A stretch of 36,299 bases of DNA from NCBI GenBank assembly GCA_003427395.1, contig BFEA01000641.1, forward strand, positions 174,544 to 210,842. The letters are read 5' to 3'. The stretch comes from Chara braunii (Eukaryota; Streptophyta; Charophyceae; Charales; Characeae). A program made the position numbers and the translations under genes. Positions 10,250-20,035 of this stretch are shown here, one piece after another (position 1 is the stretch's first letter; each line of letters opens with the position of its first letter). The notes under the pieces are model-generated. The model searched no databases. It saw only the letters and a program-made list of their open reading frames with translations, and was not told the DNA's origin.

Positions 10250-10430
10250 ACTGTCACGAGGAGTTTGTCGTTTCCGACATCGTACCTCGCTGAGTTACCG
10301 ACGATACCCCTCCACGCATCGAGTACCTTGTGCGTTGGAAGGGCTATCTGACGAGGAGGCTACTTGGGAGCCCCTCGAGCACTTGCAGCACGCCCGGATG
10401 TTGGTGCGTGCATATGACTGTGCTCATCGT
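10250..10430 (+). pseudogene. chromodomain at the integrase C terminus
   Basis: EEFVVSDIV is followed, after a stop, by RIEYLVRWKGYL (from about 10315) and, in the next frame, DEEATWEPLEHLQHARML. This is the canonical chromodomain core with its aromatic residues and WEP motif. Chromodomains direct integration to marked chromatin and define chromoviruses. A one-base shift at about 10349 breaks it. Confidence 0.88.
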
Positions 10431-10574
10431 GCTGAGACATCTGCTCTTACTCAGCCGACTGACCCTTTTTCTCCTCCTCCAACTGAGGAGATTGCTAAGG
10501 ATGAGCCCACTGCCACTGAGGCCGTGCTTCAGCAGCAGACGGACGCCTCTGCGTGTCCACAACGCACTTGTTGA

Positions 10575-11560
10575 CGCCCTCGGCGTCTCGACGATTGACA
10601 CTCTGATCACCTACTATCTCCCTATTGAATCACACCATCAGGTACTCCATCATCAGCGTCTTTAGGATGTCGACGTTTTGCAGCTCTGCTTCGACATCGA
10701 CTCGACTCCTACTTCATTGACGTCATCGACCACTTCGACGTCAACTATCTTATTGGCTTCAGCTACTTTGGACGTGACTACTTCACGCCACCAGCCTACC
10801 CTGTACATTTCCTTGCATGTGTTGCATGATGACTCTTACTTAGTTGGGTCTCTTTGAGTTTGACTCTCCCTTGGTATCGCATAAGCATTGAGACCGTACC
10901 ATTATCTTGGCTTCCTTGCTCTCAGATCTAGCTCCCTCCCCCAATCGGTGAGTTGTGTGCATGTATCCCCCACCCACTGCCCTCATTACCTTAGTGTTGG
11001 CTATTACATGCCTTCCGTTAGGCATATCTCCACCCTATTTCAGGCTCCCCTTTTCATGGTCAACCCTGCATGGTGTCACCCTTTTGTCAAGCATTACCCG
11101 TGTTGATGGTCTATCTGCTAGGGTCATTGGTTTTGTTTCGTTGCCATTCCCTCACCTTGATTCCTGATGACCTATCCCACCTTCGTGTGTGACTACCCTT
11201 AGGAGTTTTGATTCTTAGGCTGCATTCACCCCCTCTGAGACCATCCCAATCTGAGTGGTACAGCGACACAACATTACCTTATGACATATTGCTATCTTTT
11301 CCTTTCATCTCTGAGGCAATTGCCTCCAGGACTTTAGGATTATACCATGCTACATTTCATTTTTCTGCTATTAGTTAGGATGTGGATACCAAACATTTCC
11401 TTTTCTTTATGACATTATGTAGCTTAGGCTGCATCGCATGGACTCCACATGGAGCTTGCTCCGCATCCTAGATTTCTTAGCTTTCCTTGTTGCAGAGTTC
11501 CGCCGCTTTTGCGGATAGCGTGTCTTTGGCTCTTGCGATCCACTACAGGTCTGACGATCG
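10575..11560 (+). other. 3' untranslated region of the chromovirus
   Basis: No gene is seen. The stretch is T/C-rich with short meaningless frames. No clear purine-rich primer tract precedes the 3' LTR at 11561. Confidence 0.6.
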
Positions 11561-11741
11561 TGTAGCGGGTCTCTATCTGCACTGACCTACAGTCGGAGCC
11601 TATTCGGCTATTTGCCTATTCGGCCTGTGGGACCAGGCCGTGGCCTGACCCCACAGGCCGTGTGTTGTTTCAGTCCAGTCCAGTCCTGCCCGGTACAACT
11701 GTCGGTACCAGTTCAGTCCAGTCCAGTCCAGTCAGTCCACT

Positions 11742-11753
11742 GGGGTATACCCC
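11742..11753. promoter_or_regulatory. LTR palindrome, 3' copy
   Basis: Same GGGGTATACCCC as in the 5' LTR. Here the symmetry extends to 16 bases (CTGGGG...CCCCAG). Confidence 0.4.
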
Positions 11754-11889
11754 AGCTGCAGTCTGTATTCTGGTTCATTCTGCATTTGCACAGTTTGGAG
11801 TACGTGCGTGTTGAGTCTGCGTCGGAGTTGTGCTGTCCCTTCCAGCTCCATCTCCATCTCCTCCTTCCTCAACCCTCCGTGTTGATCCT

Positions 11890-11920
11890 GACGGACCGCC
11901 AGCCATCCTGGCGGTCCGTC
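11890..11920. repeat. perfect 13-bp-stem hairpin at the 3' LTR end
   Basis: GACGGACCGCCAG (11890-11902) pairs exactly with CTGGCGGTCCGTC (11908-11920) around a 5-base loop, seven bases before the LTR end. The 5' LTR has only a degenerate version. It might affect 3' end formation of the element RNA, which is inference. Confidence 0.75.
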
Positions 11921-11927
11921 CGTCACA

Positions 11928-11932
11928 ATAAT
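11928..11932. repeat. 5-bp target site duplication, right (ATAAT)
   Basis: Matches 469-473 exactly. Confidence 0.88.
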
Positions 11933-12442
11933 ACTTGTTTTGCAAGGGGAAAAAAAAAAAAAAAAAAAAAAAAAGGATTCAAATTTGTTTAAAAAAAATC
12001 CTAAATGCATGGAAGCCTTGCTCACAGGTCCCTTTTCTTTGTTTTTTTTTTTTTTTTTATATAGGGGAAACTAGGTTGGAGTCACAAAAATGAGTTGTAA
12101 TTGCAATATGGTCCAAGATACAGTTTTGAATTGCAGTTCGGGCAATGTATACAACGCAGCTTTCTGGCCAGGTAGGGTGCCTTGAAGTGCCCCGTAGTGC
12201 AATTATAACTCGTGTTTGTGACTTTACTGAAGTCACTAGTCTAAGCTTAATACTCTGTGGAGGCATCATTAGGGAGGGCAGTGAGTGTCCTTGTAGGGGG
12301 TGCCTGCAGCATAAAGCTGTGGGTCACCTTTAATCTCAGGTGGTGGTCCACCGAAAGGTGGCCGTGCCCTGCCATGCCATGCAGGTGGAAGGGTGGTTTC
12401 ACTGTTACAGTATAATTGAGGGTCGATGTTTTAGGGGCTAAA

Positions 12443-12810
12443 TGGCTCGGCTGATTGCCCCTTGCTGGTCTTGCAAAAGCACTTGCGCAACTTGTCTTGG
12501 TTTAAATCCCTCCCCTTTTGTCCCTGATTCCCGTATTCCCTCTGTTCCCTCCCTCTCTGTCCCTCCCTCTTTCCCCCAGGTTACCCAACTGAGTCTCCCC
12601 TTCCCTCCTATTATTCCCAAGCTCAGATCCCTACCAACCCCTGGTTCAACCCCTCTAAATCTCCGTTGCTCGTCTCTGAGCGGAGCCACTTCAACTGATG
12701 ATCTTGCCTCGGAAGAAATGACATTGTCCTAAGAGCTTGTTGCGAGAGCCTACCCTGGCCGGCAAAAGGGTTACTACACGGAGAAGTGGATGCATACAAG
12801 TTTTTTTTTT
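12443..12810 (+). repeat. tRNA-derived SINE-like sequence
   Basis: An A-box-like TGGCTCGGCTGAT (12443-12455) and B-box-like GGTTTAAATCC (12499-12509) lie 44 bases apart, as in tRNA-derived pol III promoters. The sequence then continues to a T-rich end near 12810. The 3' boundary is a guess. Confidence 0.42.
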
Positions 12811-13120
12811 TTCTTCCTTTTTTTTTCTTTTGTTTTGTTTTGTTTTGCGTAACAACAACCCATTCTCCTTTTACATTCTGGAGGGCTACCAGTTACTTAT
12901 ATCCCCAGCTGCAAGCATAATGAATTCACACAAGACATAGAAAAACAGACATATTGAAGATGCGTCATTATATTTGAGGGAAGACGGTTACGTTCTCTTT
13001 CCTTGTTTCCTTTTTTCCCTTTCCATTTTTTTTGTTATATAGGGCAACTGCCTTGCGATATCATCTTGGGACAGACCGACCCCAGCTCAATTCAGAGTGC
13101 TTTTTTTTTTTAACTTATCT

Positions 13121-13200
13121 GACTCGGATGGGATTGGAACCCAGGTCTGCATTTCGACAGTTCATGGTGTACAAACCGACCTACTAGGCCCGTTGGCCTC
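13121..13200 (-). repeat. tRNA-like SINE family fragment, minus copy
   Basis: On the minus strand there is a GGCCTAGTAGG A-box-like motif, then TGTACACCATGAACTGTCGAA, then the B box GGGTTCCAATCCC (13130-13142). The middle part is shared with 13299-13352 and 23993-24053, which are on the plus strand, so the three belong to one family. Confidence 0.55.
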
Positions 13201-13298
13201 TTTCGTTGTTTCTGACGTCTGACGCCAGCAAACAGATCTGAATCTTCTGGATGAGAATGCTCCGGAGATCCTTCAGGTTGTATCAACTGGGCCCCTTC

Positions 13299-13352
13299 CT
13301 CAGTTGGTACACCCCTGAGCTGTTGGAGTACAGACCTGAGATTGAAAATTCC
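13299..13352 (+). repeat. tRNA-like SINE family fragment, plus copy
   Basis: CAGTTGGTACACCCCTGAG, then CTGTTGGAGTACAGACCTGAG, matches the family at 13121-13200 and 23993-24053. Its B box is decayed (AGATTGAAAATTCC). Confidence 0.5.
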
Positions 13353-13953
13353 ACAGGAAGCAGATGTCATTGACTGAAACACTACAGTAACCGTTATTCT
13401 GAATTACCGAGGGCTGGTGATTTCGATGATGGTATCTCAAGGCCATCACACATGATTGGGAAATAAAAAACAGAGAAGGAAGATTATGGATACAATTCCA
13501 AAACAAACAAAAAATGAAAAGAAATGGCCCCACAAACAGTGGGGGGAGATCCCACTACCACCTTCCCCCGGAACACAACGCACCCGCATTACGGCGGCAC
13601 CGAAACGGAAAGAAGAAAATTGCCTCAAAGTCCTACAAACTGGAAGACTTAGTTCAACTTGTATGCATTCACAATGACGGTGCGTGCGTTTGGTTGGGGC
13701 GACGACGGTAGCAGTTGCAGTTCGGTCTGCCAGTGGAGGTTTCGCTTGGATTGAATGCATAATTAATATACTTATAAATGAGTGAATCTGTGGGCGGACA
13801 TCCTAGTACTAAGTCTTCAAATTCCAAAGAATATGCTTTGGTGTAGTACACTGTACACACCCACACACACACACTGTACACACCGGTCCCCCGAAAACCT
13901 ACGGCGACCTCCCTTTCAAGATTGTCAGAGTTTACTACCCAGTGAAGGTACTA

Positions 13954-13968
13954 GGTGGATTTGAACTG
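13954..13968 (-). repeat. isolated B-box-like tRNA fragment
   Basis: On the minus strand it reads CAGTTCAAATCCACC, a good TPsiC-arm motif. No convincing A box is seen upstream, so only a fragment is claimed. Confidence 0.35.
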
Positions 13969-14546
13969 CCGACTGCCACCACGGGGTAAGCAACAGTAAA
14001 TTAAATTCCTATCTTTGATTTTACCTAGGAAGTAGCAGATTGGCAATAATTTACTTCCCGGAATGGAAGATACAACACACACAGTCTGAGTGTACACACA
14101 CGTGCAGTGGCATGTGTGAGTAGTACTGAGTACCATGCATGGGGTGATCCTGAGACTGGTTGGTGAATCAAAGCAGAAAGAAGCAGAGGTTAGTGGAAGG
14201 GCTATGGAATAAGCAGCAAGCAGAGATTTGTACCAGTACAAGAACCAACTCTATCTTTCTCTCATACGCAAGCGCGAATGTGTAGTACACACCAACACAA
14301 ACACACAATAAATCTATGTAACATTTTCAAAGATACAATCTCAAATCTAAGTAAATGACAGTTTAGTCCCTCCGACCAGGGCATCGTCCTGGTGTGGTAG
14401 CCGTGGGTCACACAGTCACACACACTACTATCATATTATTTACAACTCGTCTTCCTCTCCTTCGAAGTACTACTGTGTTCTTTAATATGTTGTCGACGTT
14501 GTGTTCCGTCTACTAGTCGTTTCCTGTGTTGTCCTCTTGTGTCTGA

Positions 14547-14720
14547 GTGAGCACCTCTAAGGCTCTAAGGTGTGGCACATATCAGTGCCTCTCTGGATGC
14601 AGAGACTGCAACACTACTAGTAGGGGGTTGTTGTCTTCAGAACGCCTGTATGTTCCCTGGCAATGACAGACATTCGTCGAAGTGACTCCCTGGCTCGCAC
14701 GGTGTGGTGAACGTACAGTC
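14547..14720 (+). repeat. diverged dispersed repeat, copy 1
   Basis: GTGAGCACCTCTAAG and, about 120 bases later, GTGACTCCCTGGCTC correspond in order and spacing to GCGAGCATCTCTAAG and GTGACTCCCTGGCTC at 18300-18480. Both copies follow T-rich, GTCT-containing sequence. Family unknown. Confidence 0.45.
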
Positions 14721-14779
14721 TTATTGCTACTTGTGGTGTAAATAGGTGATGATCTGCTTTCAGAATCGATCTGTTTTGG

Positions 14780-15140
14780 ATGTGTGGACTGCCTTGATGG
14801 TGCTGCCCCACTGCCTGGCTTCCCATCCACGGTCCTTGTGTTGTTGCCTTGTCGAACAGGTGCTACCCTGCTGCCTTGCTGCTCATCCACTTGCCTTGGG
14901 TTGCTGCCTTTCTGATGCTGGCCTTCTGCCCATCCTCTTGCCTTGTGTTTGCTGCCAGCTTGCCCTTCACTGTCTAGCTGCTCATTCACTTGCCTTATTA
15001 TACTGCAGCCTTGATTGCATCCTTGCTACCTTGATGCTTGGCTTTTCTGTTTGCCTGCTACCTTGCCCTCCCTCTGCTGTACTGCTGCCGGCTCTGCCTT
15101 GCTGCTGGTGTTGTCACCTACCTGGCTGTCCGCTCCCTTT
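14780..15140. repeat. imperfect minisatellite-like stretch, about 60-bp period
   Basis: Units built from CTGCCTTGCTGCTCATCCACTT-like pieces recur loosely to about 15130. The minus strand shows a loosely repeating peptide (GSRVAPVRQ, GSGAAPSRQ). The stretch ends in poly(T) at 15139-15162. I regard the open frames as by-products of the repeat. Confidence 0.4.
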
Positions 15141-15162
15141 TTTTTTTTTTTTTTTTTTTTTT

Positions 15163-15701
15163 GGTCCCTACCAGAGACTCCAATCTATTGGTGGGGAGTG
15201 GCACCAGGGGTTGAAGAAAACTTTGACTCAAAGCATCATGATGGGGATTCTGGCCACTGTCAAGTCTTCAGGCTCCCGATGAGTCAGTGAGAGGCGGACA
15301 AAACAGTCTGCCACCGACTCCTTCAAGTTGTGTCTTGGATGTTGTGCTCCTACCTATGTCATCTGTACTGTATGAATTATATCGTTTAAGTATCCGTGTT
15401 GAGGACACCTGGGTCTTACGCTGAAAAGTGCTCCGCTGAGGGAAGTTTTTGAAATGTACCCCTGTGAGCTCATGTGGAGTCTGTTACCTGAAGAAAACCA
15501 TGTCTTAGTGTGAAGTTTGGTGTTGCATACTCGTGAAACACAGTCATAAGTATGGCGCAGATTCCCAGAACCGACCAGATAATACAGAGTTAATACAAAT
15601 ACAGCGGAAGACTTGAGATACATGGATTGACTCAGACCTGACTCAGACTGCAACGAAACACTCACAAACATAAATCGTTGTTGTGAAAGCCCTGGCCTTG
15701 G
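15163..15701. other. no gene seen
   Basis: The open frame on the minus strand here (15354-15854) has no recognisable motif and overlaps a repeat at its end. I see no supported feature. Confidence 0.4.
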
Positions 15702-15825
15702 ACACAGAAGAAAAGGCCAGGGTCTGAGATCATACACGGATGAATGGAGGGAGAGGAGAGACGAAAGGAGGAGGAGAGGGAAGTTGACGTCAACAGCATG
15801 AATCCAGAAATAAAATCTCGAAAGT
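15702..15825 (+). repeat. 124-bp direct repeat, copy 1
   Basis: From ACACAGAAGAAAA to ATCTCGAAAGT, this purine-rich segment is repeated at 17026-17149 with about eight differences. The homology starts and stops sharply at both ends in both copies. Confidence 0.85.
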
Positions 15826-17025
15826 GTGTCCGTTGAAATTTTGTCAACGCTCACTCACAGGAACTCCCGTACACGCCCATACATGCACAGAAGGAAGGGG
15901 AGAGGTAGTGGAGCGTCACACACCGCCCAACAAAAGGAACGCAGCGGAAGACTCAGAAGAGCGAAGTGACAGAATACACAACACAGTGGATTCTCTCCAC
16001 AGAAGTCCCAACAATCATTCATAGAAGACAACCGAGAGATCGCAGCCAGAAATCATTGAAGAGATGACAACTCATATGCAGTATTAAGACTGTTTATTAA
16101 ACTCAGAGCATCGTTTAACTGAATAGCCTCAGAACCCTGTTGCGCTACCCTCAGAAGGGTAGCGCCTCAAACCCACACACTCTGAACAGCTAAAAATAGC
16201 ACCAGAACCCCAGGTAACACCCAGCGCCACCCTGACATCCAACTCAGTGGCCTGCGCCAGTATGAAACAGGCTCCCAGAGCCAATCGCCACTCAGATGAT
16301 GAAGAAGAAGCCCCGCGCCAGCAGTCTCTGATGAAGATGAAGTCTAGACGATGATAATCTCTGAGAAGATGCAGCTATGGCTGCATCGCCACTGGGAACC
16401 TACTCCTGAGGAGGGTCAGCAGTGCACCACGTGCTCCAACGCATCAGACCTCTAATAGCCCAGACCGCTTTCACTTCCACAGAGTCAGAGCAGACAGCGT
16501 TGACCCCAGTCTGGTCAGCGCTCTGAAGGTCTGGCAATGTCCGCTGTCTCCCACGCGTGAATCAGTCACCACGACCTGATGCTGCGTGCGCAGCGACTTC
16601 CACCACGAAGTGTCAACTGCCAAAAGCCCTGGACCGATGCTCTCAACCTATCTATACTCTACCCTGGCCTAGACTCGACCTAGACCGGACTGACTGACCG
16701 ACCGGTACCGTTTCTGTTTCGGCCCCTTGGGCCTCTCCCTACCCGGCTATAGGCTATAGGACTGTCTATCAGCATAGGCCCTTAGGGCCTGTCTGTCCTA
16801 GGGGTAGTCCGGGTCTGCCATTCGCAGTTAGGGTAGCTGTAGGATATTCGAGTTAGTACTGGGCCTATATTTTCCCATATTTACAGATATCTCCCTCACA
16901 AATTTTCCTTACAGGCAGGTCTCTCGGTTAGCCCTCAGCCAAACAAAATTACAAATCTGTCCCTGCCTATAGTACAGCCTTGTCAGAGAGAGGCTACAGG
17001 CAACCTAGAACCAGCAAGTCATTGC
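15826..17025. other. 1.2-kb segment between direct repeats, no gene
   Basis: No coding region is recognised. The segment is rich in GGCC-containing short palindromes and repeated CTAGGCC/GGCCTA words. An AATAAA on the minus strand lies near 16095. Two 124-bp direct repeats flank it, so it may be the inside of a small element or of a local duplication. Confidence 0.4.
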
Positions 17026-17149
17026 ACACAGAAGAAAACGCCAGGGTCTGAGATCATACACGGACTAATGGAGGGAGAGGAGAGACGGAAGGAGGAGGAG
17101 AGGGAAGTTGAAGTCAACGCCATGAATCCAGAAATAAAATCTTGAAAGT
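17026..17149 (+). repeat. 124-bp direct repeat, copy 2
   Basis: Homolog of 15702-15825, about 93% identical by eye. Confidence 0.85.
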
Positions 17150-17218
17150 CATAAGTAACGCAAATCTGAAATGTCGTGAAAACAGAGTCTCACGGTGTCC
17201 CAGATGTCGATCTCCCAA

Positions 17219-17409
17219 TATCAAGATACATCTCCAGAAGTAGATGAAGTCGGATCCCTGAAGTAGTCCTCAACCAATGTCTCAATGTTACTATCTCCAC
17301 TGTCATCAGAACTNTATCAAGATACATCTCCAGAAGTAGATGAAGTCGGATCCCTGAAGTAGTCCTCAACCAATGTCTCAATGTTACTATCTCCACTGTC
17401 ATCAGAACT
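17219..17409. repeat. identical 95-bp duplication around a single N, likely assembly artefact
   Basis: 17219-17313 and 17315-17409 are identical, separated by one N at 17314. This is what an assembler leaves when two contig ends overlap but are joined as if across a gap. The real sequence probably has one copy. Confidence 0.85.
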
Positions 17410-18125
17410 CGTAACCATCCTCCATAGTCGTAGAAGTCCAGTAGGAGCGACCCGAGAGTAGACTAAGATTCAGAGGTTAGGAATAGAGTGAGCGAGAGAG
17501 GGAGAGAGAGAGCGAGAGCAGAGGAGGAGGAAGCCTCAGGAAGGGGAAGGAAAGGCGCGGCCTTTTCTCCCTAGTACCTGGTGGTGCAGCGCTACTCCTG
17601 CTTGCTGCGCGAGCTCGCTGCTGCGCTGTTCCTCCTTCAAGTTGCTGCTGGGCTAATCCCTCCAACGCTGAAACGCTGCGCTAATCTTGTAGACTAACTC
17701 GTAGCCTAACCTCCAGACTGACTGTCCACCAACCTACCGACTGAGGCTGGTACCCAGCTGATATAGTGCTGGGTCGGCCTCAGTCCTACTGAGGGCCTTC
17801 GGGTCTGGACCGTTGATCAGGCCCAACAGTTCAGATCCGATTTTGAATCTGAAGAGTGGCGCCTAAACTGCTCCGCTGGCCGGTCCTACCGATGGACCGG
17901 TATCTGGCCTAACTAGCCGTTGGGTCTGGTGGGGTCGAAATGAGGCCTACCGGACCCTGGACTGAACCGACGGTTCCTAGGCCTACCTGGACCTAACCGG
18001 GACCGTCGTGACTCAGTAACTAGGCCTAAACCGTGCCTACTACAGATCCGGGCCCTAACTGGGGCCCGTGTGGTATCAGTATGCCACATTTGGTCACTGA
18101 TGATACACATTACCACTTACCACAA

Positions 18126-18126
<1 letters not shown>
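17410..18126. other. no gene seen
   Basis: A GA-rich run (17490-17550) is followed by GC-rich sequence with many GGCCTA and CCGGT words, similar in style to 16640-16860. No coding region is supported. Confidence 0.4.

Positions 18127-18207
<81 letters not shown>
18127..18207. repeat. (CA)n microsatellite
   Basis: About 40 CA units with a single interruption near 18174. Confidence 0.97.
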
Positions 18208-18209
<2 letters not shown>

Positions 18210-18299
18210 GATTTTTATGTATGTATTTCTTTTGGCTTTTCTTTGCGTGTCTTTCTTGCTTTTTTCTTGTATGTCTGTCTTTGTACTTTGTATGTGTCT

Positions 18300-18480
18300 A
18301 AGCGAGCATCTCTAAGCAGTGCCAAATAGTCAGTCATTCCGTGCTCGGAGTTCCTGCAGCACTATGAGGGGGCCCGCTCGTTCGGATGTCTGTGTGGGGA
18401 ATAGTATGGTCTATGGGTGATGACGGATGTTCATGGGAGTGACTCCCTGGCTCTGGCTCAGGCTCAGCAGGTGGTGGGAA
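18300..18480 (+). repeat. diverged dispersed repeat, copy 2
   Basis: Partner of 14547-14720. The shared blocks GAGCAYCTCTAAG and GAGTGACTCCCTGGCTC are in the same order. Confidence 0.45.
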
Positions 18481-19336
18481 CCAATAGTCTGCGGGGTTCA
18501 CTTGTCCCTCTACTCTGCCTTGTTTCAAGGCCGCCAGGGAACAATGTTGCCGCCACAGAATCCACAAAAGTGTACGTCTCCCCAGGTGGAACATCTTCCG
18601 CGTAAAATTGTCGTCTTGGAATTATGCTGGATAATGGCCCCCCAGGCTACCATCTTCACCCGAATAGAACACCCGGTCATTATCGCTGCGTCTGGACAGA
18701 AAATGGCACCAAATACGGCTATAATGACCGGGCGTTATATTTAGGGGAAGAAGGTAGCTCTCCAATCCCATAGCCACGGGCGATGAGGGACTAGCTGCTG
18801 CAGTGGGCATTGCAAGAAAATGTGTTCGATTGTCTTCGCTCTCTTTCCGTACCGGAAAAAAAACCACCAAGCAGCATGGGCACCATGGGAGAGCCCGGCC
18901 TTGTTGCTCTAATGGTGAGTGATCTATTATCCAATTATTTGTTGGGATGCAGTGATGCGCGATTTCCCACTGTAGTGATGTGATCTTGGCGGGCCTGATT
19001 TTGCTATCCCGGAACCAAGACATGCACTTCCAAGCCAATTTTTTCCCCAGGTTTGAAACGCCCGGCACGGCAAAAAAACACAAGCCGGCAAAGACCTCCT
19101 TTTGGCTGGCACCATCAGCCATTTTGCTCCGGCAGCTGACTCCCAGAAGTTGCAGCCAACTGCATCGGATAAAAATGGATCGGAAAGGTCCTGATGGTGG
19201 AGTGCTTTGGGGAAATTCCCCGACTTTATTGAAGTTCACCCGTGGTCACATGAGAATACATGGAGCTGGACTCCGCACCCACAGCGGTGCACTAATGAAA
19301 ACAAAGCTCGCTGGGGCAGTGCAAGCAAACGGTAAG
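18481..19336. other. no gene recognised; short inverted repeat inside
   Basis: The open frame on the minus strand at 18622-19239 (205 codons) has no motif I recognise and ordinary composition, so it is not called. A 12-bp inverted repeat is listed separately. Confidence 0.4.
18672..18732. repeat. 12-bp inverted repeat (CCCGGTCATTAT / ATAATGACCGGG)
   Basis: The perfect arms at 18672-18683 and 18721-18732 are separated by 37 bases. It could be a hairpin or the remnant of a very small foldback element. Confidence 0.7.
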
Positions 19337-19367
<31 letters not shown>

Positions 19368-19370
19368 CCC

Positions 19371-19420
<50 letters not shown>
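19337..19420. repeat. two poly(A) runs separated by CCCCCCTTTT
   Basis: 29 and 45 consecutive A bases. Such runs are prone to assembly error; the length should not be trusted. Confidence 0.9.
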
Positions 19421-19422
<2 letters not shown>

Positions 19423-19829
19423 CTCCCTTTTCGTGATGAAAGGAAAAACTAAAAAAAAATCCTGCCGTGAGGAAAAAACAAAACAAAGTGATGGGACCTT
19501 TTCCTCTTGTGGTCGCCCACACACACACGCATCAAAGGGCTCTGCAGTAAATGCTTGGCAGAAGACATACCCACACTCCTTCCTCAGATTGACTGACACA
19601 GGTTACATACACAAGTTTCCACACATGATACTGCCTACACAGATTCACAGAATATATACACAAAAAAAAAAACAGGTGGGGGAGCTAGTCACTGGTGGGG
19701 TCTAGTGCCTGCAGTAGATTCAGGTAGGTTGGATAGGGTGCCATTGGGTGCAGTTCCTACTCAGTCTGACATTCGGATAGAACTGTCTGCCAGTGGTGGC
19801 TATATATATATGGGGCCTGTAGTTCATTG

Positions 19830-20035
19830 TCTGGGCCTGGCGTCCAAAGTTCCCGTTCGACAAGGTTCGTCCGATTCCGCTTCCACCAGGGCTGTGCAAT
19901 CTATCGGCCCTGGTGCCTATCACTGCTGTTTGGTCCAAGCTGCCTGCCCGTTGGTAGGGCAATGGTCCTGAGTGCTGGTCACACTGAGGTAGAATAGTGG
20001 GATAGGGGGTGCGCTAGGAGTCATATTCCAGGACA
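19830..20035 (+). repeat. inverted repeat pair, left arm
   Basis: The reverse complement of this segment aligns with 21490-21710. Shared blocks include CTCAGTGTGACCAGCACTCAGG, AGCAGTGA, CACCAGGGC, GGAAGCGGA and GACGAACCTTG, all in order. Identity is roughly 75-80% by eye. Confidence 0.78.

Larger units (their letters stand above)
474..11927 (+). mobile_element. full-length but defective Ty3/gypsy chromovirus
   Basis: The element is 11,454 bp. It has two LTRs starting TG and ending CA, matching ATAAT target duplications, a tRNA-iMet primer binding site one base inside the 5' LTR, and gag-protease-RT-RNase H-integrase-chromodomain in the Ty3/gypsy order. The C-terminal chromodomain places it among chromoviruses, the group common in plants and fungi. 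Every coding domain is interrupted by stops or frameshifts, and an RNase H aspartate and the integrase glutamate are replaced, so it is not autonomous. The LTRs differ by roughly two dozen substitutions plus two indels, which fits an old insertion. The 3.6-kb leader before gag is unusually long and contains secondary insertions. I see no clear polypurine tract directly upstream of the 3' LTR. Confidence 0.93.
11561..11927 (+). repeat. 3' LTR, 367 bp
   Basis: Begins TGTAGCGGG and ends CCGTCACA. It is homologous to 474-828 throughout. It has a 7-bp insertion near 11768 and a longer 3' end that forms a perfect hairpin. Confidence 0.92.
11933..14546. other. intergenic stretch with SINE-like fragments, no gene
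   Basis: No credible gene is seen. It contains poly(A) (11950-11974), poly(T) (12040-12059, 12801-12811, 13101-13110), four tRNA-like fragments listed separately and a short CA-rich run at 13857-13880. Confidence 0.55.

Noticed and set aside
15354-15854. 166-residue open frame on the minus strand
   Set aside because: No motif, no family resemblance, and it overlaps the 124-bp repeat.
18071-18082. Second primer binding site (TGGTATCAGTAT)
   Set aside because: Only nine leading bases match the initiator-tRNA PBS, and no LTR end (CA) or LTR partner lies next to it.
18622-19239. 205-residue open frame on the minus strand
   Set aside because: No recognisable domain and no supporting context. 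It was kept as unassigned sequence.
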